The position numbers and the translations under genes were made by a program. A DNA stretch of 64,000 nucleotides from a virus, in IMG/VR virus record IMGVR_UViG_3300013006_000023, positions 1-64,000 of that record; one strand, written 5' to 3'. Under the pieces are notes generated by a model. The model worked only from the letters and a program-made list of their open reading frames with translations, did no database searches and was not told where the DNA came from. How positions within the stretch are numbered: position 1 is the stretch's first letter; every line of letters begins with the position of its first letter. Shown one piece after another: positions 58,315 through 64,000 of the stretch.

Positions 58315-59232
58315 TTATTTTAAACCAGCAAGGTATGATCCGACTTTTGATGTCTTTGAATCAACTTTGTTGCTTTTGCCTGTGAAAGCATTAGCACCTT
58401 TGACTCCAGCACCAACTAAAGCATGGCCTTTTTCACCATCATTGCCAACTTTATCAGTAACCTTGGCATCACCTGCACCACTTGAAGTTAGTGACTTTGT
58501 AACATCACCAACTTTGTTGTCTTTCTTCTGTAGTCCTTGACCAGCAGAAGCAGGAAGTTCCTTGAGCTCTGTAGCTTCCTTTGCAACACCTTCATTATCT
58601 TCATCTTCTTTATGCTCATCTTTCTTCATCTTTGCCTTTGCTTCGGCATCTTCTGAAGGAGCAAATTGTTCATCTTCACTTGCATCACCCTCTTCACCGC
58701 CCATTCCCTCTTCATCGCCAGCTTCCTCTTCAGTGTCAAGAACAGCTTTTAGTGCATCACACAATTTGTGTGCAATGTCACGAGGCAGTGTAAAACTTAC
58801 TTCACCTTCTTCACCTGAATCATTACCTGAATCAACTGAAGGCAGGCCAAGGGCTGCAGCATCAACTGCTTCAGTGTCTTGGGCCTGATCGGACATTACA
58901 TCCTCATACAATTTGTCAAAAATAGATTTGCTCATAAAATTATTTATTGTTTTAACTTCAGTTTTTTCATAATTTTGTGAGAATTTTTCTGGTTGATAGA
59001 AATTTTCTTTTTTACTTGCTACCTTTGTATCAATTAAATTGTCTCTAAACCCGTCAGCATTCTCTGGACCAGTGTTCTTAACAAAAGCATTCTTGTCAGC
59101 TTCTGCCTCCGAGGGCTCTTTCTTATCCACCATCTTGAAAGTGCCCTTGGGTGGAAACATTGACTTCTTTTCTTCTATAATCTTATTTTCATAGAAGTTA
59201 CCCATTTCTATTAGTGTTCTTGTCTGGTTCAT
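58315..59232 (-). CDS. Acidic head-core-like protein, two in-frame starts
   Basis: 305 residues from ATG 59232, or 206 residues from the in-frame ATG 58935. The N-terminal part is charged and disordered-looking (EKKSMFPPKGTFKMVDKKEP). The inner start gives MSKSIFDKLYEDVMSDQAQD, a targeting-helix-like beginning, then FTLPRDIAHKLCDALKAVLD, a highly acidic stretch and a Gly/Lys-rich tail. Both starts have a late motif: ATTAAATA (gap 6) and AATAAATA (gap 5). Two products, or a recent fusion of two adjacent genes, are possible. Position next to gp17 and acidity suggest a prohead-core protein. Confidence 0.65.
   Translation of the reverse strand: MNQTRTLIEMGNFYENKIIEEKKSMFPPKGTFKMVDKKEPSEAEADKNAFVKNTGPENADGFRDNLIDTKVASKKENFYQPEKFSQNYEKTEVKTINNFMSKSIFDKLYEDVMSDQAQDTEAVDAAALGLPSVDSGNDSGEEGEVSFTLPRDIAHKLCDALKAVLDTEEEAGDEEGMGGEEGDASEDEQFAPSEDAEAKAKMKKDEHKEDEDNEGVAKEATELKELPASAGQGLQKKDNKVGDVTKSLTSSGAGDAKVTDKVGNDGEKGHALVGAGVKGANAFTGKSNKVDSKTSKVGSYLAGLK
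58941..58948 (-). promoter_or_regulatory. Intragenic late promoter motif AATAAATA
   Basis: It lies inside the 305-residue frame, 5 bases before the internal ATG 58935. Confidence 0.6.
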
Positions 59233-59238
59233 ATTAAG

Positions 59239-59246
59239 TATTTAAT
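59239..59246 (-). promoter_or_regulatory. Late promoter motif ATTAAATA
   Basis: 6 bases before the outer ATG at 59232. Confidence 0.5.
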
Positions 59247-59252
59247 GTATCT

Positions 59253-60959
59253 ATGCCAAAAAAACCAGATTCCAAGTTTTATTTAGGTAATCAAAATCTA
59301 CCTACGTCTGAAACAGTATTTGATTATGAAGCACACCCTGAATGGGTGGAAGACATAGCCAAATCAAGAAAGAACATACTTTTCTTTGCAGAAAACTTTT
59401 TCTTCATTACCAACCTGGACGAGGGAAAGATGAAGATCAAGCTTCACAGCTATCAAAGGCGAATCTTGAGAAGTCTAAGGGATAATAGATTTGTTTGTCT
59501 GTTGGCATCAAGACAAGTAGGAAAAACAACTCTCATGACCATATATGCTTTGTGGATTGCCTGCTTTTTTGAAGATCAACGTATTTTAGTGGTCGCCAAC
59601 AAAGAGCAAACTGCAATTAACATTTTTAAGAGGATACGGTTAGCTTATGAAAAACTACCTAACTACCTCAAACCAGGCACTGTAGAATATGGGAAAACAT
59701 CCATGTCACTGGGCAATGGCAGTAGCATAGGCATTTCCACAACCAGCAGTGATGCAGGCAGAGGTGACAGTTGCAACGTTCTTATTTTGGACGAGCTAGC
59801 GTTTATTGACAATCATCTTGTGGAACAATTCTGGAGCTCAGTCTATCCAATTATCTCATCATCTAAGAAGTCCAAAATATTTGTTGCTTCAACACCAAAT
59901 GGTACAGGCAATCTCTTTCATGAATTATATACAGGAGCAATAGAACGTAAAAATGACTGGCATGCAGAAAAAGTCGATTGGTGGGAATTTCCGGGAAGAG
60001 ATGAAGCATGGAAAGAAAATACAATACGCACCTTAGGTAGCAGGGATGTATTTGATCAAGAGTTTGGAAATGTTTTCTTACAAACTGGTGAAAGTGCTCT
60101 GGACGAAAAACTTTTTGAAGAAATGAAAAGTGAATGCACTGAACCAAAATTTGTTTTTGAAGATGGAAAATATCAATTATGGGATGAACCTAACAAAGAA
60201 AAAATTTATGTCGTTGGCGTGGACATAAGTGAAGGTGTGGGTGAAGCTGCAAGTGTCATACAAATCTTGGACATTACTAACTTAAGACAGATTGAACAGG
60301 TAGCTGTGTATCACAATCGAACTATAAGCCCTTATAACTTCACAACAAAATTATTTGAAATCCTACAACATTGGGGCTCACCGCTTGCCATGATTGAAAG
60401 AAACAATTGTGGCGCACAAGTAGTTGATCAACTTAAAAATACGCACCTATATGAGAATATTGTTTCATATGGTCCCAAGATTGGTGGCACTAGTTTTAAT
60501 AAACCAGGTGTACTGGCTCATACTAATTCAAAGTATAAAGGTGTAATGAACATGAGGTATTGGATTAATGAATTAAAATCTGTAAAAATTAAAGATGTAA
60601 AAACACTAAAAGAATTAAAAGCTTTTATTCGGTATCCTAATGGTACGTGGAGTGCTAAACCTGGAATGGATAATTGGGATGATCGTGTAATGAGCTTAAT
60701 ATGGGCATTAATGATCTTAGAAAATGATTTGGTTGAAAAATTTTTTGATGTTAGTGAATTTGATTCAAATAAAAAACCACTAACAATTAAATCGCTTGAC
60801 TACGGAATAAAATATTTTATTAATCCAACTTCAATATACAGTAATGAAAAGGATGCATCCATGGGCTCCACAACACCTATTGTGTTTTCACAAGCTGATC
60901 AAGAAGAGCTTGAAGGCTTAAAAGAATTGGAGTCACAGGGGTGGTCTAGATTAAGTTAA
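59253..60959 (+). CDS. 17: Terminase large subunit gp17
   Basis: A 568-residue packaging motor (T4: 610). The ATPase has SRQVGKT (Walker A, 86-92), NVLILDELAF (Walker B, 177-181) and ASTPNGTGN. The RNase-H-like nuclease has VGVDISEGVG (Asp324) and DNWDDRVMSLIWAL. It starts divergently from the acidic core gene with only 20 bp between. The small terminase gp16 was not identified. The gene is 3 bp from the tube-fold gene. Confidence 0.95.
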   Translation: MPKKPDSKFYLGNQNLPTSETVFDYEAHPEWVEDIAKSRKNILFFAENFFFITNLDEGKMKIKLHSYQRRILRSLRDNRFVCLLASRQVGKTTLMTIYALWIACFFEDQRILVVANKEQTAINIFKRIRLAYEKLPNYLKPGTVEYGKTSMSLGNGSSIGISTTSSDAGRGDSCNVLILDELAFIDNHLVEQFWSSVYPIISSSKKSKIFVASTPNGTGNLFHELYTGAIERKNDWHAEKVDWWEFPGRDEAWKENTIRTLGSRDVFDQEFGNVFLQTGESALDEKLFEEMKSECTEPKFVFEDGKYQLWDEPNKEKIYVVGVDISEGVGEAASVIQILDITNLRQIEQVAVYHNRTISPYNFTTKLFEILQHWGSPLAMIERNNCGAQVVDQLKNTHLYENIVSYGPKIGGTSFNKPGVLAHTNSKYKGVMNMRYWINELKSVKIKDVKTLKELKAFIRYPNGTWSAKPGMDNWDDRVMSLIWALMILENDLVEKFFDVSEFDSNKKPLTIKSLDYGIKYFINPTSIYSNEKDASMGSTTPIVFSQADQEELEGLKELESQGWSRLS

Positions 60960-60962
60960 TAT

Positions 60963-61565
60963 ATGGCAAACCTAGTTCCATATTCACAAAGTATTTTTAA
61001 TAAAAGCAGAAAAGATAAATTTTTGCTCATATTGAACCTGCCCAAAGGATTAAAAGGCATTGATCGAAAAATTAATCGCAGTGATGCAACTATCAAAGAA
61101 GACTCTCTTCAATTTTCAGTCTATGGCAGCATTGTGCCCAACATTGAAATACCTGCAATACCCTTAAAGTATGCAGGCCAAACCTTACACACATCTTCTC
61201 TGACCAGACCGCCCTATCCACCTCTTACTATAAACTTTACCGTTGACAACAGGTTCAACAATTATTGGGTAATTTACAAGTGGCTAAACATATTGAATGA
61301 CAGTAAAACAGGCATATATGATGGTACCGATATCATGGCAAATAACAATAAATCCATTAATCTTGAATATGCATCTAACTTGTCAATCTTCTCTTTGGAT
61401 GAATATGACAAAAGAGTTATTGAGTTTGTATACACAAACGCGTTTCCAACCAGCTTAGCAGGCATTGATTACAACAATAGAGATGCAGGCGAAATAGAAA
61501 CATCAGCTACATTCAATTATTCACAATTTCATGCTACTTTGGTGGAGAGTGTAGATAGTTTGTAA
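60963..61565 (+). CDS. Tail-tube-fold virion protein between gp17 and gp18
   Basis: A 200-residue protein: FLLILNLPKGLKGIDRK, LQFSVYGSIVPNIEIPAIPL, PLTINFTVDNRFNNYWVIYK then FVYTNAFPTSLAGIDYNNRD and a beta-rich end. The order F-x-G-x...P, V-D-x-x-(F/Y), W, F-x-N-A-x-P follows the gp19/gp54-type tube fold. T4 has no such gene here. It may be a tube-tip, tube-initiator or a second tube protein. Confidence 0.65.
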   Translation: MANLVPYSQSIFNKSRKDKFLLILNLPKGLKGIDRKINRSDATIKEDSLQFSVYGSIVPNIEIPAIPLKYAGQTLHTSSLTRPPYPPLTINFTVDNRFNNYWVIYKWLNILNDSKTGIYDGTDIMANNNKSINLEYASNLSIFSLDEYDKRVIEFVYTNAFPTSLAGIDYNNRDAGEIETSATFNYSQFHATLVESVDSL

Positions 61566-61592
61566 AAAACTAAAAAGTTTTATCCAAAAAAC

Positions 61593-61600
61593 AATAAATA
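61593..61600 (+). promoter_or_regulatory. Late promoter motif AATAAATA before gp18
   Basis: 6 bases before the ATG at 61607; no Shine-Dalgarno is present near the start. Confidence 0.65.
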
Positions 61601-61606
61601 ATTTAT

Positions 61607-63904
61607 ATGGCACGCACAATTCAAAGTCCCGGTGTACAGATAACTGAGCAAGATTTTACAATAAGAAACGTTGGCGCACAACCCACAGTGGTATTTATTC
61701 CAGGGTTTGCAGCTAAAGGTCCTTCTTCAGAACCCATCAGTGTAACATCTGTTTCTGAGTTTGAGCAGATATACGGCCAACCCAGCAATGCTGCAGAGAG
61801 ATATTTCTACCACACAACAAAAGCTATATTACAGTCACCGGCAAGCGTAATTGTTTATAGATTACCATATGGTAATGGTGCAGGTTTTGATGTGAGTACA
61901 GAATATAGTGCTCTTGTTTATCCAGTGGTCTCATATGTGGATGGAGTATCTTCAACTGCAATTGATCGCAATGATTCAGTATATTTCTTTGGCAAGCCAA
62001 CCCATCTCAAACTCTCTCAACCTGAGTATCTTTCCATTTTAAGAGGAGATGGGTTCACATGGTCAAACAATACCAGTGGAGCAACCGCCTTCAGCAATGT
62101 TGCATCTCTCAAAGATGCGGGTCTTATACTTCTCAATAAAGCACAAACCACAATCAACACCCGTTATGAGGGAACATATGTGGGTATTATTGATAATACC
62201 AATCTCAATCCCGCCACCCCATATAATGACATAAATTCAGTTTTATCCATTAACAGCGATGCACAAGCAATAGGTGGTGGCGATTATGTAAATGTACCCT
62301 CAACTCGTTTGAACTTTGGTTTGAGCGCTGCTGCTGGCACTGGGGGCGGCAATAACTTAACAATTTCAGAAATTTTAGAAAACATACCCTCATATGACAT
62401 TTCATCAAGTAAATTTGATGATACAGTTTCAGTGGGTGTCTTCAAACTTGTACAATCATCCAGCTCACCTGATGTAATTGCTCTTGATTATATTCTCAAG
62501 GATGGCTTCACAGCTTCATTTGATTATAACCGTCAAATCGCTTCACAAAATGGTGGGCCTGCAATAAGCAATTTCCTTGAGCAAGTAGATAACAATTCTA
62601 CAAACATTATCTCAATAGTTAACCCATTCATTTCTAATAAAAACAAGCCCACATGGCTTGATTCTACCGGTTTACCAACAAAGAAAGTTCGTTTTCTCAG
62701 TCAAGGCATGTCGGAATATTTGAATGGCGAATCATCTCAGGACTACATCAACAGAATTGGCGCGCCAATTGGACAAGTTCGCGGGTTTCTAAATCTGTTA
62801 GGTGAGACCAACAATTTGGTTGCCCTGGGTGATTATGATAACCAGGATTTAACCACAAAGCTTATTGGCAATGTGCCAACCAAGCTTGATTATGCTTTTG
62901 ATAAAATCAACAATGTTGATCTTTATCCTGTCAATCTCACAACAGAAGCTGGCTTAGGCACAGTGTACCTCAACTCCTTTAACCCTGCAACTTCAGGATA
63001 CTTTGATGACACAGTCCCATATGATAGCGCAGTGCAGTCGCTAACAGCACAAACAGGACCAGCACCTTTTGCGACTTCAAGATACATGGAAGTTGCAACA
63101 TCATTTTTAAACTTTACTAATGTGCGCAAGGATCATCTGTTCATTGCTGATCCCATTACAAACATATTTGTGCAAGGTTCAAACATCAAAACCCTTGATC
63201 TTGCAACCAACTCATTCAATAACAACATCTACTGGCCATTAAAGAATCAATTTGCTGGTATTAATACAAGTTATGCATGCACATTCGCCAATTGCGCACG
63301 TGTTTCAGATGTTACAACAAATCAAGATGTGTGGGTTCCATTCTCTGGCTTTGCTGCAGCTGCAATGGCAAATACTGACTCTAACTTCCAACCATGGTTT
63401 GCACCAGCAGGATTTAAACGCGGTGTACTAACAGGTGTTGTTGATATTGCTCTCTATCCTAAGCAGAAACAACGCGACTTACTATATCGTATTAGCTTGA
63501 ACCCAGTAACCTTCTTCCCTGCAGAAGGATACGTTATATTTGGTCAAAAGACACTTCAGAAAATACCAAGTGCATTTGATAGAATTAATGTTCGTAGGTT
63601 GTTCTTGAGTCTGGAGACTGCAACTCGCGATACAGTAAAATACTTCGTATTCGAGCCTAATACACTCTTTACAAGAACACAAATATTAAATTCAATTTCA
63701 CCTATTTTTGATAACGCAAAAAATACACAAGGTGTTTACGATTATTTGATAATCTGCGACGAACGAAACAATACAACCAATGTTATTGATGACAATACAA
63801 TTGTAATTGATATCTATATTAAACCAGTACGAAGTGCAGAGTACATTCTTTGCAATTTTTACGCAACCAGAACAGGAACCAGCTTCCAAGAGATAGTTTC
63901 CTAA
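61607..63904 (+). CDS. 18: Tail sheath protein gp18
   Basis: A 765-residue contractile sheath subunit (T4: 659). QSPGVQITEQDFTIRNVGAQ then TVVFIPGFAAKGP are typical N-terminal sheath segments. The C-terminal third has RVSDVTTNQDVWVPFSGFAA, FAPAGFKRG and VIFGQKTLQKIPSAFDRINV followed by RRLFLSLE, the conserved sheath core. The middle (about 200-430) is a phage-specific insertion domain on the sheath surface. Confidence 0.95.
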   Translation: MARTIQSPGVQITEQDFTIRNVGAQPTVVFIPGFAAKGPSSEPISVTSVSEFEQIYGQPSNAAERYFYHTTKAILQSPASVIVYRLPYGNGAGFDVSTEYSALVYPVVSYVDGVSSTAIDRNDSVYFFGKPTHLKLSQPEYLSILRGDGFTWSNNTSGATAFSNVASLKDAGLILLNKAQTTINTRYEGTYVGIIDNTNLNPATPYNDINSVLSINSDAQAIGGGDYVNVPSTRLNFGLSAAAGTGGGNNLTISEILENIPSYDISSSKFDDTVSVGVFKLVQSSSSPDVIALDYILKDGFTASFDYNRQIASQNGGPAISNFLEQVDNNSTNIISIVNPFISNKNKPTWLDSTGLPTKKVRFLSQGMSEYLNGESSQDYINRIGAPIGQVRGFLNLLGETNNLVALGDYDNQDLTTKLIGNVPTKLDYAFDKINNVDLYPVNLTTEAGLGTVYLNSFNPATSGYFDDTVPYDSAVQSLTAQTGPAPFATSRYMEVATSFLNFTNVRKDHLFIADPITNIFVQGSNIKTLDLATNSFNNNIYWPLKNQFAGINTSYACTFANCARVSDVTTNQDVWVPFSGFAAAAMANTDSNFQPWFAPAGFKRGVLTGVVDIALYPKQKQRDLLYRISLNPVTFFPAEGYVIFGQKTLQKIPSAFDRINVRRLFLSLETATRDTVKYFVFEPNTLFTRTQILNSISPIFDNAKNTQGVYDYLIICDERNNTTNVIDDNTIVIDIYIKPVRSAEYILCNFYATRTGTSFQEIVS

Positions 63905-63910
63905 TAAATA
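63903..63910 (+). promoter_or_regulatory. Late promoter motif AATAAATA before gp19
   Basis: 6 bases before the ATG at 63917; it overlaps the gp18 stop. Confidence 0.65.
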
Positions 63911-63916
63911 TTTTAT

Positions 63917-64000
63917 ATGGCAGACGTAAATCAACTCATTACTGACTTCTACAGAATAGCAACATCACGCGAATTTGCACGTGATTTTAACTTCAGAGTG
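63917..64000 (+). CDS. 19: Tail tube protein gp19 (partial, N-terminus)
   Basis: The window ends after 28 codons: MADVNQLITDFYRIATSREF then ARDFNFRV. The position after gp18, the late motif and the ARxxxFRV segment (T4 gp19: ARPNLFQVEI) point to the inner tail tube. The rest lies outside. Confidence 0.8.
   Translation, partial: MADVNQLITDFYRIATSREFARDFNFRV

Noticed and set aside
1-64000. tRNA genes, CRISPR arrays, insertion sequences, introns or inteins
   Set aside because: No cloverleaf-like spacer, regularly spaced repeats, transposase, or interruption of gp43, gp17 or uvsX was seen; nearly all bases are accounted for by coding frames.

Overview
The window is part of the genome of a T4-like, contractile-tailed double-stranded DNA phage. 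Almost the whole T4 core is recognisable: terminase gp17, sheath gp18, tube gp19, portal gp20, protease gp21, scaffold gp22, capsid gp23, neck and tail-completion proteins gp14 and gp15, gp4, late sigma factor gp55, and the replication and recombination set gp32, gp41, gp43, gp45, gp46, gp47, gp59, gp61, UvsW, UvsX and UvsY. The DNA is AT-rich and densely packed, with many 1-50 bp gene overlaps. No photosynthesis, integrase, tRNA or CRISPR features were seen. PhoH, a bS21-like ribosomal protein, 7-deazaguanine genes and dTDP-sugar genes fit phages of aquatic Gram-negative bacteria; the host itself cannot be named from this sequence.

Layout: 0-1 kb holds queF. 1-10 kb (minus strand) is a head and neck block read gp15, gp20, a connector candidate, gp4, gp21, a gp67-like core protein, gp22, gp23, then a terminator. 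10-13.8 kb (minus) has a DinG-like helicase, a GroES-like co-chaperonin, a clamp-loader small-subunit candidate and a DUF366-like protein. 13.8-20.7 kb (minus) is a tightly coupled operon of a methyltransferase and eight glycosyltransferase-like genes. 20.7-28 kb mixes a virion protein, a P-loop kinase, QueE, RmlB, PhoH, QueD and FolE. 26-33.4 kb (minus) is a set of late genes for proteins with T4-like capsid-targeting N-termini, several of them enzyme-like. 33.4-57 kb (plus) is replication, recombination and late-transcription control, plus queC, a class II amidotransferase with an ATT start, and an RmlD-like gene. 57-59 kb (minus) is gp14 and an acidic core protein; 59-64 kb (plus) is gp17, a tube-fold protein, gp18 and the start of gp19.

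How it fits together: FolE, QueD, QueE, QueC and QueF make up the whole GTP to preQ0 to preQ1 route. gp55 and the clamp gp45 should drive late transcription. A NATAAATA-type late motif lies 5-8 bases from the start codon of 20 genes, so many late mRNAs may be leaderless. The same motif marks scattered minus-strand genes whose products begin with a short helix ending in (L/I/V)xE, like the T4 internal-protein targeting peptide cut by gp21. These include an operon encoding PD-(D/E)XK-nuclease-like, ligase-type nucleotidyltransferase-like and HxGH nucleotidylyltransferase-like proteins. My main hypothesis is that this is a set of enzymes packed inside the capsid and delivered with the DNA.
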